A stretch of 64,000 nucleotides of DNA from Fistulifera solaris (taxonomy: Eukaryota; Bacillariophyta; Bacillariophyceae; Naviculales; Stauroneidaceae): contig AP026153.1 in the NCBI GenBank assembly GCA_030295235.1, positions 620,001 to 684,000 of the forward strand, given 5' to 3'. The first letter of the stretch is position 1, and every line of letters starts with the position of its first letter. The translations under genes were made by a program, and so were the position numbers. This document shows, piece after piece, positions 34,901 through 46,016 of this stretch. The notes under the pieces were generated by a model that was not told where the DNA came from, searched no databases, and saw only the letters and a program-made list of their open reading frames with translations.

Positions 34901-37900
34901 GGCGCTTGTGGCATACGAACCCCCGAAGCAGCTTGCTTGCAAAGTTGGCGCCCCGGCAAAACCCATGTCGTCTGTGATCGCCCTTGGTTTACCTCGTACG
35001 GGTTCGACTTTAATGTTCAACTTCTTGACCGAACTTGGAAAGCATTATCCCAACATCGACAACTTGAGCCTGTTCGAGACCTTTGCGCCTGTCGCTACGA
35101 TGCAGCTTCCTGGTCTGACGCAAATTGTCGACATTCTGAGAAAGAACTGCGACGGACTGGAGCCTGGCGCAAAGACGATGTTCCAACAACGATTTGACTT
35201 TCAGTCCGAACAAGAGCTGTACGAGTACCTGCGCAAGGATGAACATCCCGAGATCTATGAGCCGCTCATCGCAGCCCATTCCAATAGGTACAAGGACCCG
35301 CTGAGCTGGTTGCATTATGTCGAGAGCATACCGTCCACTGGAGACTATGGCTACGTGGAGTACAAGGTGTTCGACCACGACATGCTGGAAATCGGCATTA
35401 GCTCTCCCGAGCTGATTGACTCGATGCATTCCCCAAACACGAAGTTTGTGATCAACTACCGCCGCAACTTGTTGGAATCATACGTGTCGCAAAAGATTGC
35501 CGAAGCCAGCGGTAATTGGGTTGGAGCGAAGACCACATCTGATGACGCCATCACGATCAACCGCCAAGAGTTTGAAGACTACATCAAAGCTAAGGTAACA
35601 TATTTCCAAGAGATTCGCGACCATCTAGACCGCAAGAACATCCCGTACTCCGTCTTCGAGTACAACACACATTTGGGAGCCGAACCGCAGCAACGAGACA
35701 CGCTTCGACACTTGCAGAAACTACTACGTTTGCGCATCGATGATTCGGTCGTCGAGGATATTATGGCCGGACTTAGAAGGAAGAAACAATCGACGGTTCC
35801 AGTAAGGGAGCAGATTCGAAACTGGGACGAAGTCGTGCAGTGGGGACTCGGCAAGGAAAAGGACGAAGACTGGGAAGACTTGTTTGCATCGGTCGATAAC
35901 AGCAAGGCGCTTGTGGCATACGAACCCCCGAAGCAGCTTGCTTGCAAAGTTGGCGCCCCGGCAAAACCCATGTCGTCTGTGATCGCCCTTGGTTTACCTC
36001 GTACGGGTTCGACTTTAATGTTCAACTTCTTGACCGAACTTGGAAAGCATTATCCCAACATCGACAACTTGAGCCTGTTCGAGACCTTTGCGCCTGTCGC
36101 TACGATGCAGCTTCCTGGTCTGACGCAAATTGTCGACATTCTGAGAAAGAACTGCGACGGACTGGAGCCTGGCGCAAAGACGATGTTCCAACAACGATTT
36201 GACTTTCAGTCCGAACAAGAGCTGTACGAGTACCTGCGCAAGGATGAACATCCCGAGATCTATGAGCCGCTCATCGCAGCCCATTCCAATAGGTACAAGG
36301 ACCCGCTGAGCTGGTTGCATTATGTCGAGAGCATACCGTCCACTGGAGACTATGGCTACGTGGAGTACAAGGTGTTCGACCACGACATGCTGGAAATCGG
36401 CATTAGCTCTCCCGAGCTGATTGACTCGATGCATTCCCCAAACACGAAGTTTGTGATCAACTACCGCCGCAACTTGTTGGAATCATACGTGTCGCAAAAG
36501 ATTGCCGAAGCCAGCGGTAATTGGGTTGGAGCGAAGACCACATCTGATGACGCCATCACGATCAACCGCCAAGAGTTTGAAGACTACATCAAAGCTAAGG
36601 TAACATATTTCCAAGAGATTCGCGACCATCTAGACCGCAAGAACATCCCGTACTCCGTCTTCGAGTACAACACACATTTGGGAGCCGAACCGCAGCAACG
36701 AGACACGCTTCGACACTTGCAGAAACTACTACGTTTGCGCATCGATGATTCGGTCGTCGAGGATATTATGGCCGGACTTAGAAGGAAGAAACAATCGACG
36801 GTTCCAGTAAGGGAGCAGATTCGAAACTGGGACGAAGTCGTGCAGTGGGGACTCGGCAAGGAAAAGGACGAAGACTGGGAAGACTTGTTTGCATCGGTCG
36901 ATAACAGCAAGGCGCTTGTGGCATACGAACCCCCGAAGCAGCTTGCTTGCAAAGTTGGCGCCCCGGCAAAACCCATGTCGTCTGTGATCGCCCTTGGTTT
37001 ACCTCGTACGGGTTCGACTTTAATGTTCAACTTCTTGACCGAACTTGGAAAGCATTATCCCAACATCGACAACTTGAGCCTGTTCGAGACCTTCGCGCCT
37101 GTCGCTACGATGCAGCTTCCTGGTCTGACGCAAATTGTCGACATTCTGAGAAAGAACTGCGACGGACTGGAGCCTGGCGAAAAGACGATGTTCCAACAAC
37201 GATTTGACTTTCAGTCCGAACAAGAGCTGTACGAGTACCTGCGCAAGGATGAACATCCCGAGATCTATGAGCCGCTCATCGCAGCCCATTCCAATAGGTA
37301 CAAGGACCCGCTGAGCTGGTTGCATTATGTCGAGAGCATACCGTCCACTGGAGACTATGGCTACGTGGAGTACAAGGTGTTCGACCACGACATGCTGGAA
37401 ATCGGCATTAGCTCTCCCGAGCTGATTGACTCGATGCATTCCCCAAACACGAAGTTTGTGATCAACTACCGCCGCAACTTGTTGGAATCATACGTGTCGC
37501 AAAAGATTGCCGAAGCCAGCGGTAATTGGGTTGGAGCGAAGACCACATCTGATGACGCCATCACGATCAACCGCCAAGAGTTTGAAGACTACATCAAAGC
37601 TAAGGTAACCTACTTCCAGGAGATTCGTGAGCATCTTGACCGCAAGAGAATCCCATACTCGATCTTTGAATACAACACACATTTGGGAGCTGAACCTCAG
37701 CAACGCGACACGCTTCGACACTTACAAAAGCTACTTCGCCTTCGGGTCGATGATACTATCGTCGAAGACATTATGGCGAATCTCAGAAGGAAGAAACAAT
37801 CGACAGTTCCAGTTAGAGAGCAAATTCGAAACTGGGAAGAAGTCGTACAGTGGGGACTTGGCAAAGAGAAGGACGAAGATTGGGATGATCTCTTTGCTGG

Positions 37901-37925
37901 CGCTTCGGAGGCAGTGTCGTTTTAG
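31983..37925 (+). CDS. GT2 polysaccharide synthase fused to four tandem sulfotransferase domains
   Basis: Exons 31983-32613, 32696-33741 and 33813-37925 (introns 82 and 71 nt, canonical GT..AG) give an uninterrupted 1929-residue frame. Residues 1-559 are a GT2 synthase: membrane segment 15-38, D105/D106, DAD 162-164, TED 259-261, QxxRW 297-301, FHTTPK 435-440, and five C-terminal membrane segments (about 336-356, 361-383, 465-484, 493-518, 535-555). From residue 560 a ~50-residue linker leads to four copies of a 335-residue domain. Each has GLPRTGSTLMFNFL (5'-phosphosulfate loop; starts 616, 951, 1286, 1621) and FVINYRRNLLESYVSQKIAEASGNW (3'-phosphate-binding-like, as in Stf0/NodH carbohydrate sulfotransferases). 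By inference it makes a polysaccharide and sulfates it with PAPS. Without splicing of intron 2 the synthase would stop at 33828; ATG 33855 could start a separate sulfotransferase gene. Confidence 0.82.
33963..37925 (+). repeat. Intragenic 1005-bp tandem repeat (four sulfotransferase units)
   Basis: P-loop codons start at 33981, 34986, 35991 and 36996, an exact 1005-bp spacing, which preserves frame. The units are almost identical in DNA, including third positions; units 2 and 3 are essentially the same, unit 1 differs by single bases (e.g. the His/Gln codon in SE[H/Q]ELYEY). The array edges are diverged: unit 1 before about 33980 (SSVVALGLP), and unit 4 after about 37605, where many synonymous and some conservative changes appear (REHLDRKRIPYSIFEY). 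That pattern fits recent expansion or gene conversion inside an older gene. Confidence 0.95.
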
Positions 37926-38156
37926 AAGAAACAGGAATATCATAGTGTATAAATTCATAACGGTCGAGCCCAATCGAAAGATTCCGCTAAATCGTTTTGT
38001 AAATTCAATAGATACTTTTTAATCAGTACTCTATTTTTGTCTGGACGCTTCTAATCACTACCGGTTGAGAGTTCACTGAAACGCAAGATTTGATTGTACA
38101 TGTTAGAATTGAGGCGATCAACGCGCAAACGATCACAGTCATTTGTGATAGACAAC
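37926..38156. other. Convergent 3' spacer
   Basis: 231 bp between the stop codons of the fusion gene and the Sec23-like gene. AT-rich; no feature recognised. Confidence 0.4.
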
Positions 38157-40919
38157 TTACCGTTCTACGGCTTCAGCGATGCGTGATCGCCATTGAGCGA
38201 AATGGTCGTCTCCGTTTGTTGTTGGAGCATCCTCCATCAGTACATCGACTAGCCGGAGCAAAACTGGACTTGCATCTTTACCGGGAGGGGACAGTTCGTA
38301 AAAAATCGGAGGGGATACACGATAGCTGCTAGCCGCGTCCTTTATTGCTACCGCTAAAGCTGGACTAATGTGAGCTGGTTCAGGACTTCGGGTGGTGACA
38401 ATATGCGCCGCATGCAGCATTAAGATTTGATCAGGTGCATCCAAGAACAACAGCAGAGGGCGCTTTGATGTCTGATCGTACTCCATCACAGCCTCCTGCA
38501 CGGCAGTTGAAGACAAATCCATAACATCCATTATAGGCTCATCCTCCAGTTCGTGGCTACCAGGTTTAGTGCTAGGGACTCTGGGGCTACTCTCCCACAA
38601 TTGTAGACGGGGTGCAATAGCCCGGGCCAAGACACTAGGAACCATATTCGACATTTGACAGAGCGTTTGTAAACGGTAGTCCAAACGAGTCGGAAAAGAC
38701 CGCAAGGCATCACATTGCGTCAATAGAAACACCATCAGTGGTGTCAATGCAAGCTTAGCATGACCTTGACCAAGCAGCACATCTTTCGGATTTAACCCAC
38801 CAGCACGATCTAGCAAGCGCTCCGCCGCATGGAAATATCCAGCTCCCGCAGCTTCCACATTCTTCTCCTTTTGTTCTTGTTCCACGATAGCCTGCTCCTC
38901 GGCAGATTGGTAAGCGCAAACCAGAAGGGACTGCAGCCACTGTTCCGCTAGCGTAAAATGGTCTTCACTTTCATCTTGCATCGATGCAAGCACTAGTTTA
39001 TGAAAGAGGACAACGGCTAGTGCTTCTGGGTCAAGAGAATCATAAAGATCTTCAACATTGTAAGCTAAGGGCATTCGACGACTTGAGATGCGCATTCGTC
39101 GAACCGTAAAATGTTCTCCGGTTGCAGCATCCTTAACAATAGTGGTGTAGGCAAAGCAAGTCTGTAATACTGGCTTGAGCTGAACTTGTCCAAATCCACT
39201 GACGAGCATGCGTTGTTGCACCGAGGATTTCTCTAACGTCAAATCGACAGCAAGATTGGTATGCGAATCGCAAACCCCCATACGCCACAACTGACTCGAA
39301 TCTTCCTCCGGACAAATAGGGCCTATCATTCCACCTTGTGAATAAAGCAATGACAGTTGAGGCCGCGGCTGATGTTGCTTTGTATGGGCGACGACAGGTT
39401 CGGAATCCACAATAAAACCAGGGGACAATCGAACGCGCAGTTCAGCCCCAAAGACGCATTTCCAGGGTGCAATCTGGTGTAAATGAGAAGTCATATAGGA
39501 TTTATCCACTTCTCCGTTGGAATGAATCGGAATATTGACAGGTCCATGTGGACATCCACTATTGGAAAGCAACGCAATGGCCACAGCACATTCAGCAGTT
39601 TCTTGACACAAAAGCAAATCAACTCCCATAGATGCCGATGCACATTGTTTCCCTAGATCGGCATATACCTGATCCCAATCTCCAAACTCTTCTAAAGCAG
39701 ATGGCGTCCACCCGGCGTTGTATTGTGTCCTATGTATTCCGTTTGTTGTGTCGCTAGGGACGGCTTCCTCGTCTGGTGTTGAGCCTACTGATTCCGTCGA
39801 ATGCGATCCATCAGTGACAGAGAAACGCGACCCTAAGGGTACTGTACCATGAACTCGACCACCCAAACAGTAAGCGGCGGAATCACGTCTTTGGTTCACG
39901 GAAGATGATTTCAATTTCCATTCCGAGGGTCGACTGGCGAGAAAGCACGTCAATTTCGCCCCACAATACGGTAAAGCCGATTGTGCTGTCGGAGTAGCAG
40001 CTGTAGGTGTTGACGCGGTTCGAGCTTGTCGTCCAGCAGCTACCGCGTTCTCTTCCAAGGCCGATAGTACGACTTGTGTCGTCCAAACCAAGGGAAAGCC
40101 CGTCCCCGTAGCCGAATACTGCTCTAATGACTGCAAAGCCGTATGCACCTGTGCGCGATACTCCGACAAGGGGACACAGGAATGCAAGACGGCTTGCAAT
40201 AGATCCTGTTGTGACCTTGTGCAGTCGGCTTGGGACGACATTTGAATGAAATAAGGGACATTCGAAGTGAGTTGGTAGATCGAGAGTTTCATGATCGAAT
40301 CGAGTGAATTGTTGTGTGTACTTGGATTCTCATCTTTCTCGTTCACAGCAGACGGAGAGGCGAGCGTGTGCGCTATAAACAAACTGAGGTGAACATGCGG
40401 CGGAGCCTGTTCGAGTACTTGCAGTATTGCACAAGATGTGGCCTTCCAGTACTGTGAATTGCGACAGGATCCATCCAGCACAAAGAACCAAAGTGGTGGA
40501 CACGTCATGGCGGGGACACGATAGAGAGTCGACGGCGAGGAAGAAGATGAAGACGATATCCGCAAGGGCAAATGAAAGACTTGTCCCGATGGGGATGTCT
40601 CTGATTGTTTGTCTTGTTGTTGTTGAAAAGAATCAGAAGAAGACGAGACGCGTCCACACAAATAACACAAAATCAGTGACGAAGAACCCAATTGAAAATG
40701 CGTCGTTCGATTCGGATGCGGTGCTCCACATTGCGAACACTTTAGTATTTGTGTCAAATAACGCGGTTCTTCTTCTTCCTCTGTAGTATCATGATTCGTC
40801 GGGGGCAAAGGCGTCAGAGAGACAGCAAACGGTAAATTGGAGTCATCGAGTATTTGTGTATTCACAGGAAAGCGAGCGGTTACGGGTCGTATACTCTCAT
40901 TCCAGAATTCGCGTGTCAT
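38157..40919 (-). CDS. COPII coat protein, Sec23-like
   Basis: Single exon, 920 residues. Start chosen at ATG 40919 (MTREFWNESIRPVTARFPVN), which matches the Sec23 N-terminus FWNxxIRPxTxxFP; an upstream in-frame ATG at 41057 would add a Cys-rich hydrophobic stretch not known in the family. Zinc finger C61-x2-C64..C85-x2-C88; trunk core with PPLWFFVLDGSCRNSQY; beta-sandwich segments GFGQVQLKPVLQTCFAYTTI; helical region (LAVVLFHKLVLASM); C-terminal gelsolin-like part ending in LLFLDAPDQILMLHA. In COPII vesicles Sec23 pairs with Sec24 and activates the GTPase of Sar1. The protein is longer than typical Sec23 (~770) and diverged, with Ser- and acid-rich insertions, so a Sec23/24-family paralog is possible. 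Confidence 0.78.
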   Translation of the reverse strand: MTREFWNESIRPVTARFPVNTQILDDSNLPFAVSLTPLPPTNHDTTEEEEEPRYLTQILKCSQCGAPHPNRTTHFQLGSSSLILCYLCGRVSSSSDSFQQQQDKQSETSPSGQVFHLPLRISSSSSSSPSTLYRVPAMTCPPLWFFVLDGSCRNSQYWKATSCAILQVLEQAPPHVHLSLFIAHTLASPSAVNEKDENPSTHNNSLDSIMKLSIYQLTSNVPYFIQMSSQADCTRSQQDLLQAVLHSCVPLSEYRAQVHTALQSLEQYSATGTGFPLVWTTQVVLSALEENAVAAGRQARTASTPTAATPTAQSALPYCGAKLTCFLASRPSEWKLKSSSVNQRRDSAAYCLGGRVHGTVPLGSRFSVTDGSHSTESVGSTPDEEAVPSDTTNGIHRTQYNAGWTPSALEEFGDWDQVYADLGKQCASASMGVDLLLCQETAECAVAIALLSNSGCPHGPVNIPIHSNGEVDKSYMTSHLHQIAPWKCVFGAELRVRLSPGFIVDSEPVVAHTKQHQPRPQLSLLYSQGGMIGPICPEEDSSQLWRMGVCDSHTNLAVDLTLEKSSVQQRMLVSGFGQVQLKPVLQTCFAYTTIVKDAATGEHFTVRRMRISSRRMPLAYNVEDLYDSLDPEALAVVLFHKLVLASMQDESEDHFTLAEQWLQSLLVCAYQSAEEQAIVEQEQKEKNVEAAGAGYFHAAERLLDRAGGLNPKDVLLGQGHAKLALTPLMVFLLTQCDALRSFPTRLDYRLQTLCQMSNMVPSVLARAIAPRLQLWESSPRVPSTKPGSHELEDEPIMDVMDLSSTAVQEAVMEYDQTSKRPLLLFLDAPDQILMLHAAHIVTTRSPEPAHISPALAVAIKDAASSYRVSPPIFYELSPPGKDASPVLLRLVDVLMEDAPTTNGDDHFAQWRSRIAEAVER

Positions 40920-42153
40920 TATCTCGATTTTGAAGGAAAAAGCGATGCAAAAACAAGACAAAGAGATTAATGAGAGGCATAAGTTTGCTATTGTAGTGCA
41001 ATAGAAACAATGATGCCCTTTCGTCGCTTTTCCTCTCAACGGATGCCCTTTCTGCATAATGACGAATGACGACTGTTTCGTGAGCGAATTCAGTCGCGGA
41101 GAAACGTCGCATACATTTCAGCTCATAGTCGTTTGACAAGCACGAACAATCCGAAACCTCTATGCACGCATAAACCGATAAAATGCAGATTGCGGAAGGA
41201 TTCTCATTAGCAGTTACCTCCGAATTGGGATTGCATGATATTTCATTTTTGGGATCGCATTTGAAGACGTATTTGTCGCTTTTAATCGCTTGTCAATGCC
41301 GTTGATCATGACTGAACCATTTTGAAGCACCTTGTCCAATCGATGCGCAGTGCTCATGAGCTAGTATTTTACAATTCAAATGGCATGAATGTAACGTTTA
41401 GCTGCATTTTTGGGCAAACTGTCCTCTTGGTTGCTCGTAAATGCTTACGGATCATCCTCTTAAATATTTACTATAGAGCAAAGTGTTGGTTTATGGCAAC
41501 GGTAGGCTCGACAGCCTTTCAGTCACGAGTAAAATAGACAACCAAATTTGTTCGAGTTTACGTAGCCTAACATGTATGAACGTCTGTCTTACAGTACCTG
41601 CTAACACCTATTAGCATGAAATAATATATAGTTGCATTCCCATTAAATATTTTGTTCCTCTTGCTCATGAACGCGTGCGGATCGTCGTCTTGCATAAATC
41701 TACTATAGACCAAAGTGTAGGTTCAATCGGAACACGACTGCCTTTCCGTCATGAATAATTGAAAACCTTTTTCGGAGCACACGAATACGATTGCGCTGAT
41801 TATCAATGAAATTGTTGCCTTTGTATTACGGCATCGTTGTTGTCGAGGGTGCAGACTAGCGCAAAGCATTGTCGGGCAACAAGCATCCATCCATCGCAAG
41901 TCGCAAGCCTAAACGCCTGTCCGTCGCTCATCAGCGGAGTGAAGTTTACCTTGGTACTTCCACGTGGAAGTGTTTTCGACCGAAGGAAAAAGCGAAATGA
42001 TGCGTGCGGAAGGCGGACGAGCCCCACGACGAGCCAACAAAACGCGCATTGAAAGAGAAAAAGAGGAGATCATTACGATTGATTGAATACAAATCGTCCT
42101 TTCTATTGTATTCTTTGTTTGTTGTTTTCTTCGTGAAACACTCGTTAGGCAAA
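40920..42153. repeat. Divergent promoter region with degenerate satellite copies
   Basis: Between the divergent Sec23-like and IleRS genes. At 41320-41770 two diverged copies (~240 bp) share GGTTGCTCGTAAATGCTTACGGATC or its variant, ACTATAGA(G/C)CAAAGTGT and CCTTTC(A/C)GTCA(C/T)GA. These relate to the 10.5-11.9 kb tandem repeat (ACTATGAAACGGAGTGTTGG, GTCATGA). No coding content. Confidence 0.6.
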
Positions 42154-45100
42154 ATGACTTCTCTTCCCGCAAATTTAGACTTTCCCGCAATGGAGAGTAA
42201 AATTTGTGATGAATGGAAAGAAAACGATACGTTTCAGACGCAAAATAAACTGAGTTTAGAGCGCAACGATGAGGTGTGTCTTGTTAATGTAAATGCAGAC
42301 CTCTTGTCGCTCTTGTTCTGAAAGTGTGTTTATCTCTTTTTCCTTCGTCTTTCATTCTCTTAACACACATATACCCACAGCGCTTTACGTTTTACGATGG
42401 TCCTCCCTTTGCGACCGGTTTGCCGCATTACGGTCACATTCTCGCCGGCACCATCAAAGATACGGTCACGCGTTACGCTGCCATGACGGGGCATTACGTC
42501 AGTCGTCGGGCCGGTTGGGATTGTCACGGATTGCCCGTCGAGTACGAAATCGATCAGATGCTCAACATTACGCATCGCGATCAAGTACTCGAAATGGGGA
42601 TTGATAAGTACAACGATACGTGTCGCAGTATTGTGACGCGATACACGGAGGAATGGGAAACCACGATCCTTCGTTTGGGACGCTGGATTGATTTTCAGAA
42701 TGATTACAAGACGATGGACCTGGACTTTATGGAGAGTGTTTGGTGGGTGTTTCGTCAGCTTTTCGACAAGCAACTCGTCTATCAAGGATATAAAGTCATG
42801 CCTTACTCGACCGCATGTACAACTCCGCTCAGTAACTTTGAAGCCGGTCTCAATTACAAGGATGTCAAAGATCCGGCCGTTGTGGTGAGTTTCCCCGTCA
42901 AGGAAGGCAACGCCAAGTTCGTCAACGCCAGTCTTCTCGCGTGGACGACGACACCGTGGACATTGCCTTCCAACTTGGCACTCTGTGTCAACCCGCAGAT
43001 GGAATATGTTCTTCTTACGGACAAGAAGACACAACACAAATACATTTTGGCGAAATCGAGATTGCCGCAAATCTACGAAGCCATGAACAACAAGAAAAAG
43101 TGGAAACCGGAAATGGCCGACGAGTTATTTGAAGTTCATGAAAGTTTTCCTGGAACAGAGTTGGTGGGTTTGCGTTATGAACCCTTGTTTCAGTTTTTTG
43201 AATCACCGAACTACTTTCAAGTCATTTCCGACTCGTACGTAACTGACGATGCCGGTACCGGAGTGGTTCATCAAGCGCCGGCTTTTGGTGAAGACGATTA
43301 CCGCGTGTGTTTGGCGCACGGAGTTATTCAGAAAGGTTCAGATATTCCGTGCCCGGTGGATGCGAATGGAAATTTCACGGATCCAGTCGAACCCGTGAAA
43401 GGAGTGCACGTCAAGGCAGCGGATCCTACTCTCATTCAACTGATCAAAGACAAGGGTCGCCTGGTACAAAAGGCTGTTCTGGATCACAGTTATCCATTCT
43501 GCTGGAGATCGGATACTCCGCTCATTTACAAAGCAGTTCCCTCGTGGTTTGTGAAAGTCGAAGAAATTCGTGATCAGGTCGTGGCTTGCAATCAAGAAAC
43601 CTACTGGGTTCCGAACGAGGTCAAAGAAGGACGTTTCCACAATTGGCTATCGGACGCACGTGATTGGGCTGTTTCGCGTAATCGCTTTTGGGGTACGCCG
43701 ATTCCTATCTGGGCCAATGAAGATTTGTCGGAAGTGGTTTGCATCGGAAGCTTGGACGAATTAGAGGAGAAAACTGGAGTCCGTGTAACAGACTTGCATC
43801 GAGAAACAGTTGATTCATTGACTATTCCAAGTCAGAAGAATCCTGGAACTGTACTTAGACGCGTTGAAGAAGTCTTTGACTGTTGGTTTGAGTCCGGTTC
43901 GATGCCATATGCGCAAAGTCACTATCCATTTGAAGATAAAGAGGGATGGGAAAGGGTTTCCCGGCTGATTTTATCGCCGAGGGGTTGGATCAGACTCGTG
44001 GCTGGTTTTACACGCTCATGGTTCTCTCAACGGCCCTTTTTGGCAAGCCGGCGTTCAAGAACAACATCGTTAACGGTATGGTGTTGGCAGCCGACGGACA
44101 GAAAATGTCAAAGCGCAAGAAGAATTATCCGGATCCCAACCTCGTCATATCCAAGTACGGCGCTGACGCCCTTCGTATGTACTTGGTCAATTCACCCGTT
44201 GTTCGTGCGGAATCTTTGAAATTCAAAGAGGAAGGTGTATTGGGAGTCGTCAAAGAAGTCTTTTGCCCCTTTACAATGTGTTCAGATTCTTCTTACAAAA
44301 CGTGGAACGTTGGGAAACAGAGTCAGGCATCAAGTTCGTGCCGGATGCAGTTAAGTTTCGCTCCACCCGAAACGCCACTGACGTTTGGATTGTCGCGGAA
44401 ACGCAGGGGCTCATTCAGTATGTTCATGCCGAAATGAAAGCCTACCGGTTGTACACGGTGATGCCCGCTCTTGTCAAGTTCGGGACGCAGCTGACGAATT
44501 GGTACCTACGCCTCAACCGCGACCGCTTGAAAGGACAGGAAGGTGACGAACAGGCTGAGTCTGACACCGAGGTGGGGTTGCAAGTTCTCTACGACGTGTT
44601 GATGGACGTTTCGACGATGATGGCCCCGTTCACACCGTTCTTGACGGAGTATTTTTACCAGCATCTGCGTAAATATCAGCCATCTTACGCCGAAGCTGCC
44701 AACGGGGAGGTACATCGAATCCCGTCAAGCCAGGCAAAAGTGATTCTATCCACTTTTTACGTCTTCCTGATTACGATGAAACACGGCTTAACCCTCACGC
44801 GGTGGAAGCAATGGAAACATTGCAAAACATTGTGGAACAAGGTCGAAACGCACGCGAGAAACGTAATCTCAGCCTTAAGTTCCCCATCAAAAGTGTTAAA
44901 GTCATTCTTCGAAATCCTCCCGAGCATGTTGTTGCAGCGATAACTGGTCCGCTGAAGAAATACATTTTGAGCGAACTCAATGCTTGGGATCTTACTGTTG
45001 TACCAAAAGAAGAGCACCACGACTGGTCACGCTTTCGCTATCGCCAAACTTCAAAGAACTAGGCTCGCGCTTAAAGCAAAAAATGAAGGCTGTAAAAGCA

Positions 45101-45858
45101 GCGATCACTGCCCTCACGCATGATGTAAGTGCTTTTTATCTGATTTACATCTCGGAATACATTTCGTAACTAACACAATTTACGCCACGTGCCACCGTAT
45201 TCACAGGAAGCGGTCAAAGTCATTGAAGATGGTTCCATTGAGGTTGAAGGCGAAGTGCTTAACGCAGAGACAGAGCTGGAGTCAAAGATTGACTTTTCCC
45301 GAGCGGGAGAGGAGTGGGAGGCGACGTCAAAGATGGACGGCTCTTTGGTTGTGGTTATTGATTGTACGCAAGACGAGGCAACTCTTTCGTCTGGTATGTC
45401 TCGTGAGCTCATGAATGGTATTCAGCAATTGAGAAAAGCTGCCGGACTTGAGCTGAAGGACGTCGTAGAAGTGTTTTTCACAGAGCACGATGATGTAGAT
45501 GTCGTCGAGAAAGTTGTGGCAAGAAATGTGTCTCTTTTTCCGCGAAATTTAAAGGTTCTGTGCCACTTCCTTCGCGATTCGCTCCGAAATGGGCTGTTTC
45601 TCTCAAGTGCGACACTATTGAAGTAGGAGGATCTCGTGTCGACGTTACCATCTGTCGTCCAGCGGTAGCTGTGAAAGATGATCTAGGGAAGCACCGGTCA
45701 ATGTATTGTCTACTTTAGAACCTTTCACACTTGGCAACGGGGCGACGTTCGAATGTACTATTGATGGTGAACGCTTTTCTTTAAAGGAAGGAGTTGACTT
45801 CTGGAAAAGTAGCGCAGCAAAAGTTCGGAGCATGAAGCTCGTGGATTGGCTTTCGTAA
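42154..45858 (+). CDS. Cytosolic isoleucyl-tRNA synthetase (multiple single-base frameshifts)
   Basis: Exon 1 is 42154-42273; introns at 42274-42380 and 45125-45206. Class I motifs: [17 protein letters not shown] (HIGH box) and [13 protein letters not shown] (KMSKR, ~44100). Editing domain ([19 protein letters not shown]), [33 protein letters not shown], anticodon-binding part and a eukaryote-type C-terminal extension with [19 protein letters not shown]. It charges tRNA-Ile; the C-terminal extension and lack of a presequence indicate the cytosolic enzyme. The protein is complete only if the frame shifts near 43952, 44252, 44705, 45025, 45540 and 45690 are bridged; most fall in A, T or G runs where one base seems missing. 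A pseudogene is less likely because each piece is fully conserved. Confidence 0.9.
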
Positions 45859-46016
45859 TAAATATACAAATGAAGGCTTCCAAATTTCAATTTTATATTT
45901 AAATTAATTACCTTAGGAGGCCAAGCTGGCCGAGTACGCGCCGCACCTTGCATGCAGATTTTACCAAGTATTCGTTACTTGCAATCATTTGCAGGTTGGG
46001 GTGTATAAGCAATCTT
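45859..46016. other. Convergent 3' spacer
   Basis: 158 bp between the IleRS stop and the K+ channel stop; AT-rich, no feature. Confidence 0.4.

Noticed and set aside
34005-37439. Repeated 139- and 148-codon frames on the minus strand
   Set aside because: They are antisense shadows of the four sulfotransferase units, repeated at the same 1005-bp spacing.
40920-41057. N-terminal extension of the Sec23-like protein from ATG 41057
   Set aside because: It would add a Cys-rich hydrophobic stretch ahead of the conserved FWNESIRP start; more likely 5' leader.
43940-43965. Programmed -1 frameshift in IleRS
   Set aside because: No X XXY YYZ heptamer is in phase, and IleRS needs no frameshifting; several similar shifts in the same gene favour sequencing error.
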